NCBI RefSeq assembly: GCF_039822625.1
Contig: NZ_JBDLLG010000017.1
Location: forward strand, 53,490-117,489
Source: Marinimicrobium locisalis
GTDB lineage: Bacteria; Pseudomonadota; Gammaproteobacteria; Pseudomonadales; Cellvibrionaceae
Direction of reading: 5' to 3'
Length of the DNA stretch: 64,000 nt
Positions 8,133 through 16,377 of this stretch are shown here, piece by piece (position 1 is the first letter of the stretch; every line of letters begins with the position of its first letter). Both the position numbers and the translations under genes were made by a program. The notes under the pieces were generated by a model. It was not told where the DNA came from. It did no database searches and was given only the letters and a program-made list of their open reading frames with translations.

Positions 8133-9170
8133 TTATACGCGCTGATCCAGGCGGCCACCCGACTCTCGGGGTTCCGTCAGCGCGGATAGCTCAACCAGCT
8201 GAACATAGGTGTCAATGTGGCGACGACGGGCGTCCTCCGCGATCACTTGGCGAGTGTCTTCACGGGCTTCCCGATCGCTCTCTTCCCGCCGCGACCCGTC
8301 AGACTCCACTGTCTCGGACCGGACCTGCTCTACCGAGGATTTCTCGGAGGCGGCTTCGGTCTCCGGGCGACTTGCCTCCATTTGCTGTTGACGCAGTTCC
8401 ACCCGGGCTTGCGCCTCCAATTGAGCCGCTTCCGCCGCCACCCGGCGATCGGTGTCCGAGGGCTCCGCCGGCGCGAACGCGGCGCGGCGAATTTGCTGCG
8501 CTTTTTCAATCGTGGCCTGGGGGTCATTGGGCACGGGACTGGTATCGATAGGCACTTCGCCCGATACCGCATAAGAGACGCCGTCGGGTCCGCGCTCATA
8601 CTCGTACTGCGGAGCCCCGGCGTAGCGGCCTCCCAATGCGGCATGCGCCTGCTCATGCTGGCGAACCTCGCGGTCTCGCGCGACCAGTTCGCGAACCTGC
8701 TTCTGCACTTCCAACTCTTCTTGCCGCTCAAGGCTGGCCCGAATATCACCCTCCGCCCGCGCCTGATCTTCCGCCGTTTGCGCCTCGGAAACACGCTGCT
8801 GCTGAGCCGAAACCAGGGGCCGCTCAGCTACATCAGGAAGGGGGGCCGAAGCGGCTTCGGACGCGAATGCCGCCCGGCCGCCACGGGATATGGAGACGTT
8901 GTCCGCGCGGGGCCCTGCGCCTTCGGCGCCAAGGCTTCGGCCATTGTCGTCGCTACGGCGACCGAGGGCCAACCGGGCCTGCTCTTCGGTTTGTCCGGCA
9001 CGATGATCGGGAGAGCGGCCGTTCTCCCCCCGGGCGGCTTCCGCCGGCTGCTCCAGCGGTTTAAGGGTGCTGGCGCGTAACTCCTCCGCCTCCTGGCCAA
9101 CAGGCGCTCCGCCCAGCGGCGCATAGGGCGCTACGGCATTGGCGTAATTGGAGGGGATTGAAGGGGTCAT
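8133..9170 (-). CDS. SprA-related putative metalloprotease
   Basis: 345-residue protein. The central part (about 155-265) matches the SprA-related putative metalloprotease family: VRELVARDREVRQHEQAHAA, where H172-E173-x-x-H176 forms an HExxH zinc motif, then GGRYAGAPQYEYERGPDGVSYAVSGEVPIDTSPVPNDPQATIEKAQQIRRAA. The flanks are low-complexity, rich in Ala, Glu, Arg and Gln, and probably disordered or coiled. No signal peptide is seen. The 81-residue gene upstream is only 17 nt away in the same direction, so they are probably co-transcribed. Catalytic activity is inferred from the motif alone; substrate unknown. Confidence 0.75.
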   Translation of the reverse strand: MTPSIPSNYANAVAPYAPLGGAPVGQEAEELRASTLKPLEQPAEAARGENGRSPDHRAGQTEEQARLALGRRSDDNGRSLGAEGAGPRADNVSISRGGRAAFASEAASAPLPDVAERPLVSAQQQRVSEAQTAEDQARAEGDIRASLERQEELEVQKQVRELVARDREVRQHEQAHAALGGRYAGAPQYEYERGPDGVSYAVSGEVPIDTSPVPNDPQATIEKAQQIRRAAFAPAEPSDTDRRVAAEAAQLEAQARVELRQQQMEASRPETEAASEKSSVEQVRSETVESDGSRREESDREAREDTRQVIAEDARRRHIDTYVQLVELSALTEPRESGGRLDQRV

Positions 9171-9187
9171 TGCGGCGGCGCCTGAGC

Positions 9188-9433
9188 TTATGCTGTGGTG
9201 TCAATCAGGCGGCCGAGGTTCTCGTCGGCGGCTTCAAGGACACGCGCCGAGCTGTCAAACACCTGCTGCTGAGCTTCGATGTTCATCAGCGGCTCGACAA
9301 TCTGCATGCTGGAGGCGGGCTGAGTGGCCGGCGCGGCCGAGACCTCGGCGATTTGCTGCGCCGAGCTGGTCATTTCTGACTGGCTGCGCTGCATACCGAT
9401 CAGCGCTTGGTTAACCGCTGCACCTATTTCCAT
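9188..9433 (-). CDS. Small hypothetical protein upstream of the SprA-like gene
   Basis: 81 residues, not recognised as a named family. The C-terminus (VFDSSARVLEAADENLGRLIDTTA) resembles the last helix of flagellar rod/hook proteins, which typically read like AxxxISTADEMLGTLxxL. The N-terminal MEIGAAVNQALIGMQRSQSEM also looks helical. A GGGAGTGAACG ribosome binding site precedes the ATG. It could be a small filament- or rod-associated protein, or simply a helical partner of the downstream protein. The flagellar link is a weak sequence resemblance only. Confidence 0.6.
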   Translation of the reverse strand: MEIGAAVNQALIGMQRSQSEMTSSAQQIAEVSAAPATQPASSMQIVEPLMNIEAQQQVFDSSARVLEAADENLGRLIDTTA

Positions 9434-9624
9434 CGTTCACTCCCACTAAACATTGCCCGAGGGCATGTAGACATTATCCAGGCCCAGAGAAGGTTGGCGC
9501 CCCAATGGACCTTTGGTCTTTATAGTTTAGCCGCTTGCCTGCTCAAAAAACAGTCAGAATCGGCAAACCCTCAGAGCATTTGGGATTAAAACGGGAATTT
9601 ATAGAACAAAATGGATGGCCCAAT

Positions 9625-10323
9625 TCATGGCCGCTCTGGCTCGGGCTGCAGCGGTGCCAATGACAGATGCTCGGCCACGGCGCTGGGCGAGGGGTCCGTC
9701 AGAAAGGGCACGCAGCCCAGGCAGGGGGCGCGCAAGCGCTGCCCCAGGGCATCAACATTCTCACGCAGGCGAGGCATTTCCGGGTCGATAATATTGGCGA
9801 CCCAGCCGGCGAGCTTCAGTCCGTCCCGCGCGATGGCTTCGGCGGTGAGCAAGGCATGATTCAGGCAGCCCAGCCGCACGCCAATCACCAGAATGACCGG
9901 CAGGCCGAGGGCGCGGGCGAGGTCGGCCAGGGTTTCAGCGGGGTTGAGGGGCACCCGCCAGCCGCCGGCCCCCTCGACCAGGGTGAAATCCGCCTGGCCC
10001 AATACGCCCCGGCAGTAACCCGCCAGACGATCGGCGGAAAGAGGACGGCGCGCTTCCAGCGCGGCGATGTGGGGGGCGATAGCCGGCTCCAGCGCCACCG
10101 GGTTGATCTGCTCGTAGACCATGGGACGGTTGATCACCGCTTGAAGCGCCAGCGCGTCCTCGTTGCGCAGGCCCTCGGGCGTGGTATCGCACCCCGCCGC
10201 CACCGGTTTCAGCGCGGCGGTGCTGAGCCCCGCATTGCCCGCGGCTTGCAGCAGCCCAGTGGCAATGGCGGTTTTGCCGACACCGGTATCGGTGCCGGTC
10301 ACAAAAAAAGCGGATCGTGACAT
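9625..10323 (-). CDS. bioD: ATP-dependent dethiobiotin synthetase BioD
   Basis: Forms the ureido ring of dethiobiotin from 7,8-diaminopelargonate, CO2 and ATP. The 232-residue protein starts with the family P-loop region FVTGTDTGVGKTAIATGLL. It has KPVAAGCD, a VEGAGGWRVPL segment that contributes the catalytic and Mg sites, and VANIIDP. Last gene of bioB-bioF-bioHC-bioD. The gap of 23 nt to bioHC supports co-transcription. bioA is not in this window, so the diaminopelargonate step must be encoded elsewhere. Confidence 0.95.
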   Translation of the reverse strand: MSRSAFFVTGTDTGVGKTAIATGLLQAAGNAGLSTAALKPVAAGCDTTPEGLRNEDALALQAVINRPMVYEQINPVALEPAIAPHIAALEARRPLSADRLAGYCRGVLGQADFTLVEGAGGWRVPLNPAETLADLARALGLPVILVIGVRLGCLNHALLTAEAIARDGLKLAGWVANIIDPEMPRLRENVDALGQRLRAPCLGCVPFLTDPSPSAVAEHLSLAPLQPEPERP

Positions 10324-10346
10324 GGCTGTTCCCTAGAATGTTGGCG

Positions 10347-11996
10347 TCAAAAGGTTGCAGTCGGTGGCGTCTGGGACGCGGAACCGGCCGGTTTAGTGGC
10401 GCGAATATAGAATACTTCGTAACTGGCCGGCAGGCGGCCGTCTTCGCGGCGAAACCCTTCGTAGGCGGACTTGAGCGCCATCACCTTCTGGCGGCCAGTC
10501 AAGCCTTCAGGCTGGCCGCGGTTGACGTTGTGGGCTCCGAGCGCTTTCAACTCCCGGGTCAAATCGCTCAGGGAGTCATACGCCAGCACCCGCTCTTCCG
10601 TCTCATGGACGACCTTGGAAAAACCCGCCCCTTCCAGCGCACTGGTAACGCTCGTCTGGGCTGAGAAGCGGTTGACATGCACATAGCCATCTACCGCCTG
10701 CCATGCGCTTTTCAGCTCCCACAGGGTACGGGGCCCAAGGGTGGAAAACACTATTTGGCCTCCAGGGCGCAACACGCGCCACAGTTCGCCAAACAGACTG
10801 GGGAGGTGTTCGCACCACTGCACCGCCAGGCTGGAGAACGCCAAATCGACGCTATTGTTCGCCAACGGCAACGCCTCCGCGTCCGCGCACAGCCACACCG
10901 CCGGGACCGACCGCTCGCTGCGGGCAAAGCTCAGCATGCCTTCAGCGATATCCAGACCGATCAGCTGCACCTCGGGCAGTCGTTGAGAAAGTCGCTCGGC
11001 GAAGTAGCCGGTGCCGCAGCCCAGGTCCAGCACTCGCTCGGCTCCCGCCGGAGCCACCTTACCCAGTTGATTGAGCAGCGTTTCCCCGACGGCCCGTTGC
11101 AGGCGGGCCACACTGTCGTAGCTGCCCGCCGCGCGGCTGAAGGAATGGGCCACCCGCCGCTTATCCAGTTGCCCGGCGCTCAGGCGCAGGAACTGCAAAA
11201 TGCTCTCCCCCACCCGCGCGGGCTGACTCCAATGGGGCGCATGCCCGGCGCCCGCCACCACCGAGACGCGCTGGCGCTGATTGAGCGTCGGGATGGGGCC
11301 GGCGGCCGCCTGCGGAACCAACGCATCGTGCTCACCCAATAAGTGGAGGCCGGGTTGTCGCAAGCGGGCCAAGTAGTCGGTGTTGTCCAGGTGCGCCAAG
11401 CAATGCAGCGCATCGGCCCAGCCTTCGCTCCTTTGCTTCCAGGGCTCGAAAGTCGACAGTTCGGCGCGCACAGACCGCTCGTGGTCATCACCGTGGGCCA
11501 CCAGCCCCACGAACCGCTTCAGCCCCTTTTCGGGGGAGCGCTCGAAATCGGCGTTAAAGCGACAATTCACCGAGGCGGCCATGGCATGCGGCCACTGCTT
11601 ATCGGCGACAAAGCGCACATTCGCCGCAATGGTCACCAAACGTGTCACGCGCTCGGGGTGGCGCGCCGCCAGGGCCACGGCCAGCATGCCCCCGAGGGAC
11701 CAGCCCATCAGCGTCGCCCGCGCGGGAAGGCTGCGCAGAATCTGCTCCAGCACCGCCTCCAACTCAAACCGAGCACCGGCTGGGCTGTCTCCAAACCCGG
11801 GCAAGTCCAGAGCGATCACGTCGCTGAACTGGCGCAACTGAGGGATAAGGGGCTCCCAGCTACGACTGTCGAAGCCCCAACCGTGCAGTAATACGATGGG
11901 CTCTTCGCCGGTCGGGGTCAGCGCCGGATAGTAATGGGCCGCCAGGGCCGCATCTTCCGACCGGGGAGCCGTGATGGGAGTCATGGATTCGTTCAC
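10347..11996 (-). CDS. Fused pimeloyl-ACP methyl ester esterase / malonyl-ACP O-methyltransferase (BioH-BioC)
   Basis: 549 residues containing two complete biotin enzymes in one frame. Residues 1 to about 272 are a BioH-type alpha/beta hydrolase: IVLLHGWGFDSRSW, nucleophile Ser100 in GWSLGG, Asp224 in GEHDALVP and His252 in GAGHAPHW. Residues from about 278 are BioC: KRRVAHSFSRAAGSYD, the SAM-binding VLDLGCGTGYFAE at 322-334, and a methyltransferase fold to the end. BioC caps malonyl-ACP as its methyl ester, and BioH removes the ester after chain elongation to pimeloyl-ACP. GTG at 11996 is favoured by the SD GGAG 5 nt upstream. No frameshift or stop separates the halves. Confidence 0.93.
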   Translation of the reverse strand: MNESMTPITAPRSEDAALAAHYYPALTPTGEEPIVLLHGWGFDSRSWEPLIPQLRQFSDVIALDLPGFGDSPAGARFELEAVLEQILRSLPARATLMGWSLGGMLAVALAARHPERVTRLVTIAANVRFVADKQWPHAMAASVNCRFNADFERSPEKGLKRFVGLVAHGDDHERSVRAELSTFEPWKQRSEGWADALHCLAHLDNTDYLARLRQPGLHLLGEHDALVPQAAAGPIPTLNQRQRVSVVAGAGHAPHWSQPARVGESILQFLRLSAGQLDKRRVAHSFSRAAGSYDSVARLQRAVGETLLNQLGKVAPAGAERVLDLGCGTGYFAERLSQRLPEVQLIGLDIAEGMLSFARSERSVPAVWLCADAEALPLANNSVDLAFSSLAVQWCEHLPSLFGELWRVLRPGGQIVFSTLGPRTLWELKSAWQAVDGYVHVNRFSAQTSVTSALEGAGFSKVVHETEERVLAYDSLSDLTRELKALGAHNVNRGQPEGLTGRQKVMALKSAYEGFRREDGRLPASYEVFYIRATKPAGSASQTPPTATF

Positions 11997-12012
11997 GGTG
12001 TCTCCAAGCTTT

Positions 12013-13194
12013 TTAGAGGCCGCCCTGGGCCAAGCTCTCCCCCAGGGCGCTCAGCAGGCCATTGACCTGGGCTTCGGTATGGGCGGCGCTGAGCGTCACC
12101 CGCAGGCGAGCACTCCCAGCCGGGACCGTCGGCGGGCGAATCGCCACCACCCAGTAGCCGCGAGCTTCCAGGGCCGAGGCGAGGGCCAGCGCCCGCTGCT
12201 CATCGCCAATCAACAGCGGCTGTACCGCGGTCTGGGAATCCATCAGGGTCAACCCTAGCGCTCGCGCGCCTTTGCGAAACTGAGTAATGCGGGCCTGAAG
12301 GACATCGCGCCGCCATCCCTCTTCACGGACCAGGCGCAGGCTCGCGCGGGTGGCGGCGGCCACGGCGGGAGGCAAGGCGGTGGTGTAGATGTAAGGGCGG
12401 GCGAATTGAATCAGCGTTTCGATCAAAGCCTCGCTACCGGCCACGAACGCGCCGGCGGTGCCCAGAGCCTTGCCCAGCGTGGCCATATAGACGGGAACCT
12501 CGGCCCCTCCCACACTCTGGAGTTCGGGCGTCCCTCGGCCTTGCGCCCCCAGGCAACCGAAACCGTGGGCGTCATCGACCATCAGCCAACCGTCGTGCCG
12601 GTGTGCGGCCTCAGCCAGATTCGATAAGGGCGCGCAGTCGCCATCCATACTGAAGACCCCGTCCACCACCACCAGCTTGCGCCGCGCTTCCGCGCGGGCC
12701 AGGCGGCGGTCGAGGTTGTCGGTGTCATTATGAGTAAACCGTTGGAACCGGGCGCCGCTGAGCAACCCGGCATCCAACAGGGAAGCGTGATTGAGCCGGT
12801 CTTCAAAGATGCCATCCCCCTTGCCCACTAACGCGGTAACGGTGCCCAGGTTGGCCATGTAACCAGTAGAGAACAGCAGGGCGCGTTCGCGGCCGCAAAA
12901 ATCGGCCAACTCTTCTTCCAGTGCATGGTGCTCTCGGGAGTGACCGCATACCAAGTGGGAGGCGCCGCTGCCTGCCCCGAGGGAATCCACACCGGCTTTG
13001 AGCGCGGAGCGGACCTGCGGGTGGTTGGCCAGGCCGAGGTAATCGTTACTGCAAAAGCCGATGTAGGCCCGCCCGTCCACCACGACTTCGGCGCCCTGGG
13101 GGGACTCGATAACACGCCGCTGGCGGTAGAGCGAGCGGGCCCGGCGCTCCTCCAGAGCGGGCCGCAGTGCCGCATCGAGAGAAGCGCCGGCCAT
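12013..13194 (-). CDS. bioF: 8-amino-7-oxononanoate synthase BioF
   Basis: PLP enzyme condensing pimeloyl-ACP with L-alanine. 393 residues from ATG 13194. Family motifs: FCSNDYLGLANHP (48-60), GSGASHLVCGHSREHHALE, the DGVFSMDGD Asp motif, VDDAHGFGCLGAQGRG, and the PLP lysine K242 in ATLGKALG. The frame is open 32 codons further upstream, inside bioB, but the family N-terminus and the 4-nt gap to bioB support the chosen start. Coupled with bioB and bioHC in one operon. Confidence 0.96.
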   Translation of the reverse strand: MAGASLDAALRPALEERRARSLYRQRRVIESPQGAEVVVDGRAYIGFCSNDYLGLANHPQVRSALKAGVDSLGAGSGASHLVCGHSREHHALEEELADFCGRERALLFSTGYMANLGTVTALVGKGDGIFEDRLNHASLLDAGLLSGARFQRFTHNDTDNLDRRLARAEARRKLVVVDGVFSMDGDCAPLSNLAEAAHRHDGWLMVDDAHGFGCLGAQGRGTPELQSVGGAEVPVYMATLGKALGTAGAFVAGSEALIETLIQFARPYIYTTALPPAVAAATRASLRLVREEGWRRDVLQARITQFRKGARALGLTLMDSQTAVQPLLIGDEQRALALASALEARGYWVVAIRPPTVPAGSARLRVTLSAAHTEAQVNGLLSALGESLAQGGL

Positions 13195-13198
13195 GGGC

Positions 13199-14260
13199 TT
13201 ACTTGGCGGCGTTGTAGAAGTAGGGGTCGTTGCGGACCTCTTCCACCATGCCGGCAAGCTCGACTTCGTCCTGCTCGGCTTCGTCCACATGCACTTCGCG
13301 CTCTTCGGGCTTGATGCCCAGGCGCTTGAACAGCTGCATGTCTTTGTTGGCTTCGGGATTGGCGGTGGTCAACAACTTTTCGCCGTAGAAAATGGAGTTG
13401 GCGCCGGCCAGAAAGGCGAGCGCCTGCATCTGATCGTTCATATCCTCGCGCCCGGCGGAGAGCCGCACGTGAGATTTGGGCATTAGGATACGGGCCACCG
13501 CGATGGTGCGAACGAATTCGAAGGGGTCCAGCGCGGCTTCTTCCGCCAAAGGAGTGCCGGCCACGCGCACCAGCATGTTGATGGGAACGGATTCGGGGTG
13601 ATCCGGCATATTGGCCAGTTGCTGCAGCAACCCGGCCCGATCGGTCTGCTCCTCACCCATGCCGACAATACCGCCGCAGCAGACCTTCATGCCCGCCCGA
13701 CGCACGTTGTCCAGCGTTTCGAGCCGATCCTGATAGGTGCGGGTAGTGATCACCTCGCCATAGTATTCGGGGGAGGTATCCAGGTTGTGGTTGTAATAAT
13801 CCAGCCCGGCATCGGCCAGGGTTTTGGCCTGTTGCTCGTCCAGCATCCCCAGGGTCATGCAGGTTTCCAACCCCAGCGCCTTCACGCCCTTGACCATATC
13901 GGTGACGTAGTTGAGGTCCCGGTTTTTGGGACTGCGCCAGGCCGCGCCCATACAGAAGCGACTCGCGCCCCCCTCTTTTGCCGCCTTTGCCTCTTCCAGC
14001 ACCTTTCCCACCGCCATCAGGCGCTCCCGTTCCAGGCCGGTGTCGTAGCGAGCGCTCTGGGGGCAGTACTTGCAGTCCTCGGGGCAGGCGCCGGTTTTGA
14101 TGGAGCAGAGCGTGCTTACCTGCACCTGATTCGGGTCAAAGTGGGTACGATGGACGCTCTGCGCCTGAAACATTAGGTCGCTAAACGGCAGATCGAACAG
14201 GGCGAGAATCTCGTCCCGGCTCCAGTCGTGGCGAATCGGCGGTTGGGCAATGGCGTTCAT
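13199..14260 (-). CDS. bioB: Biotin synthase BioB
   Basis: Radical SAM enzyme inserting sulfur into dethiobiotin. 353 residues with the [4Fe-4S] motif C59-x3-C63-x2-C66 (GACPEDCKYCPQS). It also has RFCMGAAWR, LETCMTLGML, YYNHNLDTSPEYY, VCCGGIVGMGE and the Arg-containing SAGREDM that belong to the [2Fe-2S] cluster and substrate region. ATG 14260 gives the usual MNAIAQPP-type N-terminus; a TTG 10 codons upstream is less likely. First gene of the biotin operon, with a promoter and BirA-like operator about 40-95 nt upstream. Confidence 0.97.
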   Translation of the reverse strand: MNAIAQPPIRHDWSRDEILALFDLPFSDLMFQAQSVHRTHFDPNQVQVSTLCSIKTGACPEDCKYCPQSARYDTGLERERLMAVGKVLEEAKAAKEGGASRFCMGAAWRSPKNRDLNYVTDMVKGVKALGLETCMTLGMLDEQQAKTLADAGLDYYNHNLDTSPEYYGEVITTRTYQDRLETLDNVRRAGMKVCCGGIVGMGEEQTDRAGLLQQLANMPDHPESVPINMLVRVAGTPLAEEAALDPFEFVRTIAVARILMPKSHVRLSAGREDMNDQMQALAFLAGANSIFYGEKLLTTANPEANKDMQLFKRLGIKPEEREVHVDEAEQDEVELAGMVEEVRNDPYFYNAAK

Positions 14261-14299
14261 GGTTCTGTCCCGAGTCTGGTTGTGTTCCAAAAGCCCTCT

Positions 14300-14327
14300 A
14301 TACTAGCGGGCCTTCCGGCGCTGTCAA
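14300..14327 (-). promoter_or_regulatory. Biotin operon promoter
   Basis: Minus-strand TTGACA (14322-14327) and TAGTAT (14300-14305) with a 16-bp spacer. It directs transcription of bioB, whose ATG is 40 nt downstream. The -35 hexamer is embedded in the right half of the BirA-like operator. Confidence 0.75.
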
Positions 14328-14353
14328 CCTGGAAAGCACTTTTTGGTTTACCG
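14321..14353 (-). promoter_or_regulatory. BirA-like operator of the biotin operon
   Basis: Minus-strand inverted repeat CGGTAAACC - 15 nt - GGTTGACAG, matching 7 of 9 positions in each half of the proteobacterial BirA consensus TTGTAAACC - N14-15 - GGTTTACAA. It overlaps the -35 box of the bio promoter, so bound biotinoyl-AMP-BirA would block transcription. The consensus is recalled knowledge; binding is inferred. Confidence 0.75.
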
Positions 14354-14470
14354 CCAGACAGAGTTCACATTGGCACAATTTTGTCTTCCAGGCGCTGGAC
14401 TTTGAGTGCCCGCTCTAGCATCATGTGTTCTATTAATGAATAACAATCCGCTCACGGAAGGATTCAAACC

Positions 14471-15202
14471 ATGTGGAATGGACTCTTGGCCCAGTTCCCC
14501 TCGATTCCTCAGCCCTGCTTGCTGTGCGATCAGCCCAGCTCCGAACGCCTGTGCCAAGGCTGCCGTTTTCAACTGCCGTACCTGACCCGGTACCGGCATC
14601 GCTGCGTCCTTTGTGCCTTGCCGCTGAGCACGGATAGCGCTTACTGCGGCCACTGCTTGCGGGAGCCGCCACCGTTTGAACGCTGCCGCCTGGCCTGCAG
14701 CTATGAATTCCCGCTCGACCACCTGATCCACGCCTTCAAATATGAACGCCGACTCCCCGCCGGGCGAGCCCTCAGCGAGCTGTTGATCGAACACCTACAG
14801 GCCGAACGGGCGGAGACGGATGAAGGCGACTGGCCGCAGTGCTTGATTCCCGTCCCCATGCATTGGTCGCGACGCCTTAAGCGCGGATTTAACCAGACCG
14901 AACTGCTCGCCAAGGACCTCGGCCGCGCCCTGGCCCTGCCGGTACACCACCGCCTGTGCCGCAGGCATCAGCGCACCCGGGCCCAACAGGGGCTCACTCG
15001 AACCGCGCGTATTCACAACCTGCGACACGCCTTTGAACTGCGCCCGAGCGCGAGCCGAAAACTGGCCGGAAAACGGGTGGCCCTGGTGGACGATGTGGTG
15101 ACCACCACGAGCACCGTGCGCGCCTTAAGCCGCCTTCTGGCCGATGCCGGTGTGGCCTCCGTTGAGGTCTGGGCCCTGGCTCGAACCCCGGAAAGCCAGT
15201 AA
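14471..15202 (+). CDS. comF: ComF family phosphoribosyltransferase-like protein
   Basis: 243-residue ComF/GntX-type protein. Two clusters of paired cysteines at the N-terminus (C16/C19/C28/C31 and C45/C48/C59/C62) look like a double zinc ribbon. The C-terminal PRTase fold has the PRPP-binding motif VALVDDVVTTTSTV near residue 205 and the conserved LKRGFNQTELLA. The family is linked to DNA uptake and use of DNA as nutrient, although the enzymatic role is unproven. RBS GGAAGGA 8 nt before ATG. Transcribed divergently from bioB, the usual Pseudomonas-type arrangement. Confidence 0.92.
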   Translation: MWNGLLAQFPSIPQPCLLCDQPSSERLCQGCRFQLPYLTRYRHRCVLCALPLSTDSAYCGHCLREPPPFERCRLACSYEFPLDHLIHAFKYERRLPAGRALSELLIEHLQAERAETDEGDWPQCLIPVPMHWSRRLKRGFNQTELLAKDLGRALALPVHHRLCRRHQRTRAQQGLTRTARIHNLRHAFELRPSASRKLAGKRVALVDDVVTTTSTVRALSRLLADAGVASVEVWALARTPESQ

Positions 15203-15364
15203 CCCCGTTCACGAAGTCAGTGTGTGTCAGTCAGGCTTGAGTGAGTGGTGACTTGGAGCGCAATTCACGGAGCCGAGGTGTTCATTGGAGAGCGGCGCTC
15301 GCTAGAATGAGAACTCACAAAGGCCGCCCCATAACCGTTACAATGAACGTTTGGGAGGGCAGCC

Positions 15365-16357
15365 ATGAGTGATATACCAAGCACACACCCTTACGAAGCG
15401 CTCTCGCCGGATCTGGTTCTGGATGCGGTGGAGAGCTCCGGTCACCTCAGTGACTTGCGCATCCTCGCGCTGAACAGCTACGAGAACCGGGTCTATCAGG
15501 TGGGCATGGAAGACGGTCCACCGTTGATCGCCAAGTTTTATCGCCCGGAACGCTGGTCCGACGCCCAAATTCAGGAAGAACACGACTTCACCCAACAGCT
15601 TCTGGACCTGGAAGTGTCGGTGGTGCCACCCTTACCCGATGCCGAGGGGAAAACCCTGCGGGAGTATCAGGGCTTTCGCTTCGCGCTCTACCGCCGCCAG
15701 GGCGGTCACGCCCCCAACCTGGACGACTTTGATGCTTTGCTGACCCTGGGCCGGGTCCTTGGGCGAATTCACGCCCTGGGGCGCACGCGGGAGTTTACCG
15801 AGCGCCCCACCCTGGATATTCAAAGTTTCGCCGTTAACAGTTACGAGTTTCTGCTCAGCAATGACTTTATACCGGGCGGGCTGCGCGAGTCCTACGAGAC
15901 CTTGGGCGCGGACTTGATTCGCCGACTCGAACGAGTATTCGCCGAGACGGAATACACCCCCATCCGTTTGCACGGGGACTGCCACCCCGGCAACATTTTG
16001 TGGCGCGGAGACGCCCCGCACTTCGTGGACTTCGACGATGCCCGAAACGGGCCCGCGGTTCAGGATTTGTGGATGTTGTTATCCGGCGAACGCGAGCAGC
16101 AAACCGCCCAGCTATCGGAAATCATGGAGGGGTATCAAGAGTTCTGTGATTTCAACTTTGGCGAGCTGAACCTGATAGAAGCGCTGCGCAGTTTGCGCAT
16201 TATGAACTACAGTGCCTGGCTCGCGCGCCGCTGGCATGACCCGGCCTTTCCGAAAAGTTTCCCCTGGTTTAATACCGAGCGGTATTGGGGCGAGCATATT
16301 CTGGAGCTGCGCGAGCAGCTGGCGGCTCTGGATGAGCCGCCACTCGCGCTGTTCTGA
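15365..16357 (+). CDS. srkA: Stress response kinase A (YihE/RdoA type)
   Basis: 330-residue Ser/Thr kinase of the APH-like fold that protects cells from stress-induced death in E. coli. Visible signatures: LNSYENRVYQVGMEDGPPLIAKFYRPERW (ATP-binding lobe with the catalytic Lys), the catalytic loop RLHGDCHPGNILW, and the metal-binding FVDFDDARNGPAVQDLW. Strong RBS (GGGAGGG) before ATG 15365. Stands alone on the plus strand, convergent with the HflC-like gene, with only 17 nt between stop codons. Confidence 0.95.
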   Translation: MSDIPSTHPYEALSPDLVLDAVESSGHLSDLRILALNSYENRVYQVGMEDGPPLIAKFYRPERWSDAQIQEEHDFTQQLLDLEVSVVPPLPDAEGKTLREYQGFRFALYRRQGGHAPNLDDFDALLTLGRVLGRIHALGRTREFTERPTLDIQSFAVNSYEFLLSNDFIPGGLRESYETLGADLIRRLERVFAETEYTPIRLHGDCHPGNILWRGDAPHFVDFDDARNGPAVQDLWMLLSGEREQQTAQLSEIMEGYQEFCDFNFGELNLIEALRSLRIMNYSAWLARRWHDPAFPKSFPWFNTERYWGEHILELREQLAALDEPPLALF

Positions 16358-16377
16358 TCAGCACTGCGTGTTGATCA
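16355..16377. other. Palindrome spanning two convergent stop codons
   Basis: TGATCAGCAC - TGC - GTGTTGATCA, a 10-bp inverted repeat with one G-T wobble. The srkA stop TGA forms its left end and the complement of the opposite hflC-like stop forms its right end. It may act as a short shared 3'-end hairpin; no T-run follows on either strand. Confidence 0.6.
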
